The position numbers and the translations under genes were made by a program. From an uncultured Lachnospiraceae bacterium (GTDB lineage: Bacteria; Bacillota; Clostridia; Lachnospirales; Lachnospiraceae), in contig CAJJYZ010000004.1 of the NCBI GenBank assembly GCA_905197485.1, forward strand, positions 13,927 to 77,926: a DNA stretch of 64,000 nt, in the 5' to 3' direction. Every line of letters starts with the position of its first letter. The stretch's first letter is position 1. Shown here piece after piece: positions 44,096-52,685 of the stretch. Under the pieces are notes generated by a model, which did no database searches, was not told where the DNA came from, and saw only the letters and a program-made list of their open reading frames with translations.

Positions 44096-45556
44096 TTACA
44101 AAAATAATTCTTTGACAGCCGGATAAATTTTTCTGAACTTCTGATACCTCTCTTCGTATTTCGAAACTATCTCTTCCTCCGGCTCTATCGTATCTATGAC
44201 ATGCACCAGTTGTTTCGCCGCTGTTTCCACATCCGGATATTCTCCACATCCAACTGCCGCAAGAATCGCACCGCCCAAAGCCGGTCCTTCTTCACTTTCG
44301 ATTACATCTACCTTCAGATTCAGGACATTTGCAATAATCTTTTTCCAAAGCGGACTCTTTGCCCCGCCTCCGCAGATTTTCGTTCTCTCAATCTGAATTC
44401 CCAGACTTTTCGCAACTTCCAGCGAATCCCGAAGTCCGAATGCAACGCCCTCTAAAACGGCTTGTGTCATCTCTTCACGAGTTGTATCCATACTCATACC
44501 GATAAACATGGCTCTCGCTTTCGGGTCATTGTGCGGGGAACGTTCCCCCATCAAATACGGAAGATAGAACACTTGGTTTTCTCCCAGTTTTACAATTCCT
44601 TCCTGTTCTTCCTGATAGTCTTTCGTCTTTAAAATCTCCTCCGACCACCACTTATTGCAGGAAGCCGCGCTTAACATGCATCCCATCAGATGATAATTGC
44701 CGTCCGCATGCGCGAATGAATGCAGCGCATTATGTTCATCTACCCCAAACTTTCTGCTGGAAATAAAGATGGTTCCGGATGTTCCAAGGGAAATATTACA
44801 CATGCCATCCCCTACGGTTCCGGTTCCCACTGCCGCAGCCGCGTTATCGCCTGCCCCTGCAATCACCTTCACCGATTCCGGCATTCCAAGCTTTCCTGCG
44901 ATTTCTCTGCTCAATGTCCCGACCACTTCATAACTTTCATATAATGTCGGAAGCTGGCTTTCACTGATTCCACAAATCTTCAGCATCTCTTTCGACCAAC
45001 ACTTATGCTCCACATCCATCAGAAGCATCCCGGACGCATCCGATACATCTGTGCAGAATTCCCCGGATAATCGATATGCAAGATAATCCTTCGGAAGCAT
45101 GATTTTACAAATCCTCGCGAAATTTTCCGGCTCATTCTCTTTCATCCAAAGAATCTTAGGTGCCGTAAATCCTGCGAAGGCGATATTGGCTGTATATTCC
45201 GATAATTTTTCTTTCCCGATTCCTTCGTTCAGGTAATTCGTCTCCTTTTCGGTACGCCCGTCATTCCAAAGGATTGCCGGACGTATGACCTGATTCTCTT
45301 CATCCAGAACGACCAGACCATGCATCTGACCTCCAAAACTGATTCCGCCGATTTTTTTCTTGTCACATTCCGCAACCAGCTCTTTCATCCCTTCCATAGA
45401 TTTCTCAAACCAATCCTCGGGATTCTGTTCTGACCACCCCGGATGTGGAAAATAAATCGGATATTCTTTAGAAACAATTTTTTTGATATTTCCTTTCTCG
45501 TCCATCAGAAGTAATTTTACCGCCGACGTACCTAAATCTACCCCAATATATAACAT
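44096..45556 (-). CDS. xylB: FGGY-family carbohydrate kinase, xylulokinase type
   Basis: 486 residues from the ATG at 45556 (GGAGG 8 nt upstream). N-terminal IGVDLGTSAVKLLL phosphate loop, SFGGQMHGLVVLD (xylulokinase-type sugar contact), GAGDNAAAAVGTGTVGDG and CGGGAKSPLWKKI. Phosphorylates a ketose, most likely D-xylulose. But the isomerase of this cluster is fucose/arabinose type, so D-ribulose is an alternative. Last gene of the sugar operon. Confidence 0.9.
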   Translation of the reverse strand: MLYIGVDLGTSAVKLLLMDEKGNIKKIVSKEYPIYFPHPGWSEQNPEDWFEKSMEGMKELVAECDKKKIGGISFGGQMHGLVVLDEENQVIRPAILWNDGRTEKETNYLNEGIGKEKLSEYTANIAFAGFTAPKILWMKENEPENFARICKIMLPKDYLAYRLSGEFCTDVSDASGMLLMDVEHKCWSKEMLKICGISESQLPTLYESYEVVGTLSREIAGKLGMPESVKVIAGAGDNAAAAVGTGTVGDGMCNISLGTSGTIFISSRKFGVDEHNALHSFAHADGNYHLMGCMLSAASCNKWWSEEILKTKDYQEEQEGIVKLGENQVFYLPYLMGERSPHNDPKARAMFIGMSMDTTREEMTQAVLEGVAFGLRDSLEVAKSLGIQIERTKICGGGAKSPLWKKIIANVLNLKVDVIESEEGPALGGAILAAVGCGEYPDVETAAKQLVHVIDTIEPEEEIVSKYEERYQKFRKIYPAVKELFL

Positions 45557-45582
45557 AACACGTTCCTCCACTGTCACAGAAT

Positions 45583-46785
45583 TTATTCTTTACCTGGTTC
45601 TATTTTGTGATACTGTCTGCAAATCCTCTCTAGCGCTTCTTTCAAATATGACCGGGATGTGGCAATATTGATTCGGATAAAAGAATCCGTATGCTTTCCA
45701 TACCGGCTTCCCATATAGACAGACACTTTTGCCTCCCGAATAAAAAAGTTTTCAAGAGCCTCCGGTGTCATATGCAGTTTTTCGGTATCAATCCACGCCA
45801 TGTAAGTCCCCTCCGATGGTATCACTTCAAATGCCGACATATATTTCTGAAAATATTCTACAAGCATCCGATAATTTCCTTCCAGATAAGAATTGACTTG
45901 AGGAATCCAATCATCACATTTTGTATAAGCAGCTTCTAAGATTCCCGCCGCAAAGATGTTCGGATTGTGAAGTCCCCACCGGTGGATGATTTCTTTCATC
46001 TTCATCCGAATCTTCTCATCCGAAATTATCACATTCGACAGAATCACCCCGGGCACATTGAAGGTCTTCGTGATGGAATTGCACACAATCAATTGTCCGT
46101 TCAATTCTTCTGCAAACTGTAGCATGGAGTGAAATTGATATCCTTCCTTCACAAAATCAGCATGGATTTCATCGGACACTAACAGTAAACCATATTCCCT
46201 GCATAACAGCGCAATCTCCCGAAGCTCTTCTTGTCTCCACACCCGTCCCGTCGGATTATGCGGATTGCAAAGCAGCATCATTTTTACTGCGATTCCATTT
46301 TTCTTTGCCTCATCCATCTGTTTTCTTAATTGTACAAAGTCCATATGATATCGTCCATGCTCTAAAACGAGCGGACTTTCTATCATGGTTCTTCCATACT
46401 CTTCTACTGCGTTTTGCAACGCCGTATAGGCAGGCGTATGGAGCACGATTCCATCTCCGGGATTCGTAAACGTCTCCACCGCCATATTCATCGCCATATT
46501 AATTCTCGGGGAAAACACAACCCATTCCGGTTTTATCGATTCCCCATATTGTCTTTCCATCCAATTACAAACCAGAGTTTCATAATTTTCCGGCCATATC
46601 GTATAACCGAATACACCCTTTTTTATAATATCTTCCATCGCATCTAAAATAGGTTGTGGCGAACGATAATCCATGTCCGCCACACCAAGATGCATCACAT
46701 CAGACCCGAACAGCGCATCCATCTCGTCAAACTTCGCGCTGTTTGTATGTCTTCTGTCAATCTGTTCATCAAAATGATATTTCAT
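45583..46785 (-). CDS. PatB/MalY-type PLP enzyme (cystathionine beta-lyase-like)
   Basis: 400 residues, fold-type I aminotransferase. GVADMDYRSPQPI near the N-terminus is the family hallmark; CNPHNPTGRVWR, SDEIHADF, and the PLP lysine in NSITKTFNVPG are clear. The family cleaves C-S bonds of cystathionine or cysteine; MalY also affects sugar-regulon control. Its place between a sugar permease (3-nt gap) and the kinase is odd for a sulfur enzyme. Confidence 0.9.
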   Translation of the reverse strand: MKYHFDEQIDRRHTNSAKFDEMDALFGSDVMHLGVADMDYRSPQPILDAMEDIIKKGVFGYTIWPENYETLVCNWMERQYGESIKPEWVVFSPRINMAMNMAVETFTNPGDGIVLHTPAYTALQNAVEEYGRTMIESPLVLEHGRYHMDFVQLRKQMDEAKKNGIAVKMMLLCNPHNPTGRVWRQEELREIALLCREYGLLLVSDEIHADFVKEGYQFHSMLQFAEELNGQLIVCNSITKTFNVPGVILSNVIISDEKIRMKMKEIIHRWGLHNPNIFAAGILEAAYTKCDDWIPQVNSYLEGNYRMLVEYFQKYMSAFEVIPSEGTYMAWIDTEKLHMTPEALENFFIREAKVSVYMGSRYGKHTDSFIRINIATSRSYLKEALERICRQYHKIEPGKE

Positions 46786-46788
46786 AAC

Positions 46789-47628
46789 TTATCCCTTTAC
46801 TGCACCTGCCATTGAACTTTCCAGAATCTTCTTAGAGCAGAACATAAATAAGATTAAAATCGGAATCACCGAAAGGGCAACGCCTAAATAGATAACCCCG
46901 TAGTCCGTCTTATAAACACCCTGCATCTGCTGTACAAGAATCGGAAGCGTGAATTTCTCTTGAGAGAATAATAGAATCGATGGTTGTACATAGGAGTTCC
47001 AGCATCCCACAAATGTAAAAATAGCCTGTGTTGCCACACCCGGGATAATGACCGGGAAAATAATCTTATTAAAGATTTTAAATTCATTACATCCATCAAT
47101 CCTTGCACTTTCCATCAATTCATCCGGCACATACGCATCAATATACTGCCGAATCCAGTATACCATAACCGGCGTTGCAAAGCTCGGCATTAAAATAGAA
47201 ATATAATTATCCAGAAGACCAAGCCCATTCATCTCCTGAAAATATCCAATGATTCCAAGCTGTCCCGGAAGCATCATTGTCGCCAATACAACCCAGAATA
47301 ACACTTTGTTCCCTTTGAATTTATATTTTGCAAATCCATAAGCAGTCAACGCACCGATATAAGTAGAAATCAGCGTATATGTTACCGATAAGAAAATACT
47401 GTTCCCGAGTCCTCTCCAAATATCCACGTTATCCTGCAGCCGGTGATAATTGTCCATCAGGTGGCTTCCCGGCACCATCTGGAAGGAAGTCGCCAACGCC
47501 GCATTATCATGTGTACAACCAATCAGCATATTGTAAAACGGTACGATACTGATGATTGCAAGAAACACTAAAAATATGTATGTCAAAATCCGGTAGATTT
47601 TTGCACGATTTTCTTTTTTACTTCTCAT
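46789..47628 (-). CDS. Carbohydrate ABC transporter permease, MalG type
   Basis: 279 residues, six helices. EAA loop ESARIDGCNEFKIFNKIIFPVI-type sequence (in halves, about 176-197) contacts the ATPase. Pairs with the MalF-type permease with no gap. No ATPase gene is in the cluster, as is common for CUT1 transporters that share an MsmX/MsmK ATPase. Confidence 0.93.
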   Translation of the reverse strand: MRSKKENRAKIYRILTYIFLVFLAIISIVPFYNMLIGCTHDNAALATSFQMVPGSHLMDNYHRLQDNVDIWRGLGNSIFLSVTYTLISTYIGALTAYGFAKYKFKGNKVLFWVVLATMMLPGQLGIIGYFQEMNGLGLLDNYISILMPSFATPVMVYWIRQYIDAYVPDELMESARIDGCNEFKIFNKIIFPVIIPGVATQAIFTFVGCWNSYVQPSILLFSQEKFTLPILVQQMQGVYKTDYGVIYLGVALSVIPILILFMFCSKKILESSMAGAVKG

Positions 47629-48543
47629 TTAATACTGCTCCTTCTTCCCTGTTGTATATTTCATGAAAATAATTGAAAATACAATAATAATCACAAATAA
47701 TCCATATGAAATTGCTGCACCATATCCGTAATCCAGATTCGTAAAGGCAATATTATACATATACATTACCATCGTAAGAAGCGATGCTTTCGTTCCTCCC
47801 GTCGCGCCTCCAAACGTATACGGAAGGTCGAAAATCTGAAGTCCACCGATAATGGATGTCACAAATGCAAATGTCATAATCGGACGCATGAGCGGGAGGA
47901 CAATTTTGAAAAACGTCTGCGTCTTCGTCGCTCCGTCTACTTCTGCCGCCTCAAACAGTTCGTATGGAATCCCTCGGATACCCGCCGTAAATATGATGGT
48001 GTAATATCCAAAATATTGCCAGAATAAAACTGCCGCAACGATAAGCTGTGATAAAATCGCGCTTCCCTTCCAGTTAATCGGCTCCGAAATCAAATGCAGC
48101 GACTCTAATAGCTGATTGACGCTTCCGACTTTCCAGTCAAACAAAAGGCTGAACAAAACGCCTAATGAGACTGCCGTTACAAGATTCGGAAAATAAAATA
48201 CCGTCTTGAAGAAATTGCTTCCTCTAAGTCTTTTTTGATTCAGTAGAAAGGCAAGTACCAAGCCAAATACCATCTGTGGAATCATAGAAATTAACGCGAT
48301 AAAAATCGTATTCCCGATGGATTTAATAAACATCGGGTCGTGAATCAACCGTTCATAATTCGCAAGTCCCACGAATTGCTGTGCGCCAAATCCGTCCCAT
48401 GACATGAAACTTAATTTGAATGTATATAAGATTGGGTATAGTGTAAATGTTAAAAATACAATAATATAAGGCGCGATAAAAAAATACCCTGCGTTATTTT
48501 TATTTATCTTCCCTTTTTTACGTTTTGTACTTACTGCAGACAC
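47629..48543 (-). CDS. Carbohydrate ABC transporter permease, MalF type
   Basis: 304 residues, six helices, short basic N-terminus. FFIAPYIIVFLTFTLYPI, then the EAA loop ELFEAAEVDGATKTQTFFKI. First permease gene after the binding protein, separated from it by a 103-bp gap holding an attenuator-like hairpin. Confidence 0.93.
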   Translation of the reverse strand: MSAVSTKRKKGKINKNNAGYFFIAPYIIVFLTFTLYPILYTFKLSFMSWDGFGAQQFVGLANYERLIHDPMFIKSIGNTIFIALISMIPQMVFGLVLAFLLNQKRLRGSNFFKTVFYFPNLVTAVSLGVLFSLLFDWKVGSVNQLLESLHLISEPINWKGSAILSQLIVAAVLFWQYFGYYTIIFTAGIRGIPYELFEAAEVDGATKTQTFFKIVLPLMRPIMTFAFVTSIIGGLQIFDLPYTFGGATGGTKASLLTMVMYMYNIAFTNLDYGYGAAISYGLFVIIIVFSIIFMKYTTGKKEQY

Positions 48544-48565
48544 CTTGTGATATTCCTCCTTTTGG

Positions 48566-48616
48566 AAAAAGCTGCTTCAGCCTGTACTCCTACTGAATAC
48601 CTTTCTGAAGCAGCCT
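48566..48616 (-). terminator. Intercistronic attenuator hairpin after the binding-protein gene
   Basis: Minus strand GGCTGCTTCAG pairs with CTGAAGCAGC, followed by TTTTT. It lies inside the operon and would let most transcripts end after the binding protein, which is needed in excess over the permeases. Confidence 0.65.
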
Positions 48617-48646
48617 TGTGTATTCGATTCGCAATCCGCTGAAAGA

Positions 48647-50004
48647 TTACTCGATTTCAATTTCCGGATAAATGTTCTTCATTTCCTCTTTGAATCCTTG
48701 TACGGCTTCTTCCGGAGTTGCCTGACCGGTTGCGACAAGGTCCATCTGCGCGGTTGCGCTCGTCCATGCCTGACGGTCATATTTTGTCATCGGGTCTCCT
48801 TTTACGTTCTTCGCCGTCTCATAGAAATCTGCAAAATATTGCTGGTCTCCAGTCACAATATCTGTATGACCTTCTTCAATACATCTCTCGATTGCAGGAA
48901 TATATCCCGGGAAATCTCCCCATGTATTTGCAAGTCCGTTTACAAGATAATCTTCGTTGGATGTCATCGTCTTAATCCATGCCCATGCGGCATCTTTATT
49001 TTCGGAACCGGAATACATTCCGTACCATGTTCCACCGTTCTGATAAGGAATCGGAGCCTGCATATAGCCCCATGTGTCTGCTGCCTTCTCCATCTCGTCT
49101 GCCGGAATACCCGGTTTGATACAGAAGTTCAGTCCCCATGTCGGAAGACATGTGAGAATAAACATATCTTTGGAGTACATTCCCGATGTCCATCCCGCAG
49201 ACCACATATCTGCTTCGGCATCTACTTTATTTTTCACGACAGTGTCCATCATTTCATACATCTCAAGCATATAGTCGTCGCTGATAATATGATTGTCTTC
49301 GTCTACCCATGCCTGGCCTTTATAGGAAGCGTAAAGTTGTAATACAGATTCCACATCGTCCAGTAATGCTATCTTTCCGCCTGATTTTTCATACACCTGT
49401 TTTCCAACTTCTACAATCTTGTCCCAGCTTGATAACATCTCAGCCAGTTCCTTCGGGTCGTCTGTTCCGAGATACTCTCTTGCAAGCGCTTTCTTATACC
49501 AGAATCCACCTGGTGTTGACTGCCAGGAAAGTCCTTTTACATTCCCTTCTTTGTCTCTTGAAAGTTCATCTACATACGGAATCATATCTTTGGAAATCTC
49601 TTCCGCCCCGTATTGTTCCTGACTCAGATTTTCCAGCATATCCGTCTCTTTATAAACGCCCAGGTCGGAAATCTCGAATGTTGCTACATCCGGCGCGTTC
49701 GTTCCGGTACGGAATGCATTCTGAAGTTTTGTCCGGTATTCTTTGGATGGCATAACAGTAACATTTACTTTTACCCCAGGCACAATCTTGTTGAACTCCT
49801 CCACATAGAAATTCATCTCGTCCTGGCTCAGATTCGTCCATAGTTCAATAGAACCTTCTGTCTTCGTGACATCTTCTGTTATTTTCTGCTCTTTAGCAGT
49901 ACCCCCCCCTGGTATTTTTTCTTGGCATTATTACCACCGCATCCGGTAAGCATTGTGGTTGCCGCTAACGTAACAGCCAGAATTTGTGCAAGTCTCTTTT
50001 TCAT
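48647..50004 (-). pseudogene. Sugar ABC transporter substrate-binding lipoprotein, frameshifted at a G8 tract
   Basis: The ATG at 50004 (AGGAGG 7 nt upstream) opens a lipoprotein signal ending MLTGCGG, then the frame meets G8 at 49902-49909 and stops after 41 residues. With one more G (or two fewer) the frame joins the long open region that continues ELWTNLSQDEMNF and runs to 48647, giving about 452 residues. That region has the CUT1 binding-protein features (PDVATFEISDL, PSKEYRTKLQNAF, NEDYLVNGLANTW). Either phase variation, a real mutation or a sequencing slip. Without correction the permeases would lack a binding protein. Confidence 0.8.
49902..49909 (-). repeat. G8 homopolymer tract in the binding-protein gene
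   Basis: Eight G on the coding strand, near codon 32, right after the lipobox region. It sets the frame. Confidence 0.9.
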
Positions 50005-50049
50005 CTTTCTTCCTCCTTTTCAAGTACTTTTCGTATCTTTCTAAGACAG

Positions 50050-50111
50050 ATTATAGCAACCTTTTCACATGCCTACTACCTCTCTCTTAACCTCTCAATG
50101 TCACTTTCTTG
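50050..50111 (-). promoter_or_regulatory. Putative AraC-activated promoter of the binding-protein/permease operon
   Basis: Minus-strand TATAAT at 50050-50055 with no recognisable -35 box, and the motif CAAGAAAGTGACAT (complement at 50098-50111) exactly 42 nt upstream. The same pair occurs before the DUF4867 gene. A second AAG occurs 22 nt on from the first. Confidence 0.7.
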
Positions 50112-50324
50112 TCCTTTTTTAATATTTTTCATCATAATCACCTAATACAACAAATATTTTTGTATATATTTTACAATTGTTATTCTTTAAACAATCGTCA
50201 TTTTATATACAACCTCTCATATTTCATCAACTTTTTTCATTCATTTTCCCATATCTGTGTGATTTTTATAATTGCATTTTTTAGAATCGACGAGAAGAAT
50301 GTAACAAACTTGCCTTTATAGAAG

Positions 50325-50372
50325 TATGATAAAATCAAAAGGGACAGGGTAAAATTCAAAAAGGGACAGGGC
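50325..50372. repeat. Direct repeat of a GGGACAGGG element in a 430-bp intergenic stretch
   Basis: Two near-identical units, AAAATCAAAAGGGACAGGG and AAAATTCAAAAAGGGACAGG plus G, sit side by side. The rest of 50112-50380 is AT-rich (about 270 bases) with no gene or RNA that I can support. Confidence 0.55.
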
Positions 50373-50380
50373 TCATCGTA

Positions 50381-50419
50381 AAAGGGGACGTAGTATTTTT
50401 TAACTTTACTACGTCCCCT
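50381..50419 (-). terminator. Terminator after the isomerase gene
   Basis: Minus strand AGGGGACGTAGTA pairs with TACTACGTCCCCT, followed by TTTTACG; 14 nt after the isomerase stop. The stem sequence resembles the one at 43511-43540. Confidence 0.75.
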
Positions 50420-50432
50420 AAATGCAATTATG

Positions 50433-51917
50433 CTATTCCCAAGGATTTTCCGTTGGATATCGTACGCCTTTCGGCTGATTATATCCAATTTCTTCTACCG
50501 GTACTCCGATATATTTAAATACTTCGAACAATGTTTTTCCAAATTTTCCAAAGGCTACCGCGCCATGGTGTGGGAAATTCTTTTCAATTAGAACGTGTCG
50601 ATAGAATCGTCCCATCTCCGGAATCGCAAAGACTCCGATAGAGCCAAACGAGCGTGTTGCAACCGGAAGCACCTCTCCTTCCGCGATATATGCACGCAAT
50701 TTACAGTCTGCCGTACTCTGTAATCGGAAGAACGTAACATCCCCCGGAACAATATCTCCTTCCAATGTTCCTTGCGTCACTTCTTCCGGAAGAGACCTTG
50801 CCATAATCATCTGATACTTCATCTCACAGAATGACAATTTCTTGAAAGCTGTATTTCCACAATGGAATCCCATAAATGTATCTTTTAATGTATAGTCGAA
50901 TTTTCCCTTGATATCTTCTTCGTACAGGTCTTTCGGCACCGTATTATTAATATCCAGAAGCGTTACCACATCTTCGCTGACTACAGTTCCGATAAATTCA
51001 CTTAACGCTCCATAAATATCCACTTCACAGGATACCGGGATTCCCTGAGCTGTAAGACGGCTGTTTACATAGCAAGGGACGAAGCCGAACTGCGTCTGAA
51101 ATGCCGGCCAGCATTTTCCTGCAATCGCCACATACTCCCGATATCCTCGATGTTCTTCCACCCAATCTTTCAAAGTCAGTTCATACTGTGCAAGTTTTGC
51201 AAGAATCTCCGGTTTTTTATTCCCTGCTCCCAGTTCCTCTTCCATCTCTTTTACAATCTCCGGAATCCGGCTATCTCCTTCATGTTTATGAAACGCTTCA
51301 AAAAGGTCAAGTTCTGAGTTCTCTTCGATTTCAACTCCCAGGTTATAAAGCTGCTGAATCGGAGCATTGCATGCAAGGAAGTTGAGCGGTCTCGGTCCAA
51401 AGCTGATAATCTTTAAACTGTTCAATCCGATTACAGCTTTTGCAATCGGCGCAAATTCATGAATCATATCGGCGCATTCTTCTGCCGTTCCTACCGGATA
51501 CTCCGGAATATATGCTTTTACATTACGAAGCTTCAAATTATAGCTTGCATTCAACATCCCGCAGAATGCATCTCCTCGTCCTTGTACGAGATTATCTCCC
51601 CTCTCTTCCGCTGCCGCAATGAACATCTTCGGTCCGTCAAAATGTTTTGCAAGAAGTGTCTCGGAAATCTCCGGTCCAAAGTTTCCAAGATACACAACAA
51701 GTGCATTACATCCTGCTTTCTTTATGTCTTCCAAAGCCTGTACCATATGAATCTCACTTTCTACAATACAGATTGGACATTCATAAATCTCATCATTTCC
51801 ATATTTTTCCACATAAGCCTGAATCAAAGCTTCCCTTCGCGTTACAGATAAACTTTCCGGAAAACAATCGCGGCTTACTGCAACCACACCGATTTTCAAT
51901 TTTGGCATATTATTCAT
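50433..51917 (-). CDS. L-fucose/L-arabinose isomerase-family protein
   Basis: 494 residues from the ATG at 51917 (AGGAGG 8 nt upstream). Mn-dependent aldose-ketose isomerase fold of the FucI/AraA clan; metal ligands probably Glu in SCEVDIYGAL, Asp in LLDINN and His in FPHHGAVAFGKFG. Shorter than FucI (about 590). Likely substrates are fucose, D-arabinose or a related pentose; the linked kinase is xylulokinase type, so exact sugar is open. Confidence 0.85.
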   Translation of the reverse strand: MNNMPKLKIGVVAVSRDCFPESLSVTRREALIQAYVEKYGNDEIYECPICIVESEIHMVQALEDIKKAGCNALVVYLGNFGPEISETLLAKHFDGPKMFIAAAEERGDNLVQGRGDAFCGMLNASYNLKLRNVKAYIPEYPVGTAEECADMIHEFAPIAKAVIGLNSLKIISFGPRPLNFLACNAPIQQLYNLGVEIEENSELDLFEAFHKHEGDSRIPEIVKEMEEELGAGNKKPEILAKLAQYELTLKDWVEEHRGYREYVAIAGKCWPAFQTQFGFVPCYVNSRLTAQGIPVSCEVDIYGALSEFIGTVVSEDVVTLLDINNTVPKDLYEEDIKGKFDYTLKDTFMGFHCGNTAFKKLSFCEMKYQMIMARSLPEEVTQGTLEGDIVPGDVTFFRLQSTADCKLRAYIAEGEVLPVATRSFGSIGVFAIPEMGRFYRHVLIEKNFPHHGAVAFGKFGKTLFEVFKYIGVPVEEIGYNQPKGVRYPTENPWE

Positions 51918-51938
51918 ATTCTTTTCCTCCTGCATATT

Positions 51939-52553
51939 TTAACATTTGATATTCTCTCCCCGAAGTCCGACGAACGCCCCTTCTATCTTTGCATCTTCAT
52001 GTGCTATCAGCCACTTGTTTTTTGCTGCGAGCAGCCTATCTTCTCCACATTCCGAACTTGAAAATGTAAGTTCTGTATTCGTCCCTCTTGGAAGAATAAT
52101 CACACAACGGAATCCTTGTTCTCCCACCCCACATGGCGCATAATGAAGCGTTGTTGCGTACAATTCTACGGCTGTTCCAGCAGACACATGAAACGCTTCG
52201 ATTTTCGATGTATCGTATGAAAAATCTTCTTCTACATCCTGCTGCCTTCCCACCAACAATATGATATCGTCTACCGCCACATCCACTTCCGAACATCTGT
52301 GATACTCTACGGCATTCAGCGTATCATTGTGACCATTACAGTAACCAACCTGTATCGGTAATCCTCCATACATCCGATTTTGCATGGTTTCCGCCACTTC
52401 CAGTTCTTCCAGTTTACCAACAGAAGGCACATAAATCACATCTTCCGGAAACGGAGTATCTTTCATCTCTCTAAGTAACTCCGAACAATCGATATCGTGA
52501 ATTACTCTTCCATATTTCTGAAAAGAAATATCTGTCACCTCTTGAATCTTCAT
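51939..52553 (-). CDS. DUF4867 family protein
   Basis: 204 residues, cytoplasmic, cupin-like beta-rich: AFHVSAGTAVELYATTLHYAPC contains a His pair and the preceding strands fit a cupin; a sugar-mutarotase or lyxose-isomerase-like role would suit the operon but is not proven. 21 nt before the isomerase gene; AGGTAGGAG is upstream. Confidence 0.75.
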   Translation of the reverse strand: MKIQEVTDISFQKYGRVIHDIDCSELLREMKDTPFPEDVIYVPSVGKLEELEVAETMQNRMYGGLPIQVGYCNGHNDTLNAVEYHRCSEVDVAVDDIILLVGRQQDVEEDFSYDTSKIEAFHVSAGTAVELYATTLHYAPCGVGEQGFRCVIILPRGTNTELTFSSSECGEDRLLAAKNKWLIAHEDAKIEGAFVGLRGENIKC

Positions 52554-52598
52554 TCTCCTACCTCTCGATTCTTATTTGTTTCATATTTATTTGCATTC

Positions 52599-52660
52599 AT
52601 TATATCAAATCCATGTTTCTATTTTATTCAAAAACTTGTCTACCTGATGTCACTTTCTTG
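52599..52660 (-). promoter_or_regulatory. Putative AraC-activated promoter of the DUF4867-isomerase operon
   Basis: Minus-strand TATAAT at 52599-52604, no -35 box, and CAAGAAAGTGACAT (complement at 52647-52660) 42 nt upstream. A second AAG follows the first at 22 nt. Confidence 0.7.
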
Positions 52661-52685
52661 CCATTCTAAAAAAAGAACACAGCCT

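Noticed and set aside
50109..50321. 70-codon plus-strand frame in the AT-rich intergenic region
   Set aside because: Phe/Ile/Asn/His-rich translation of AT-rich DNA, no ribosome site.
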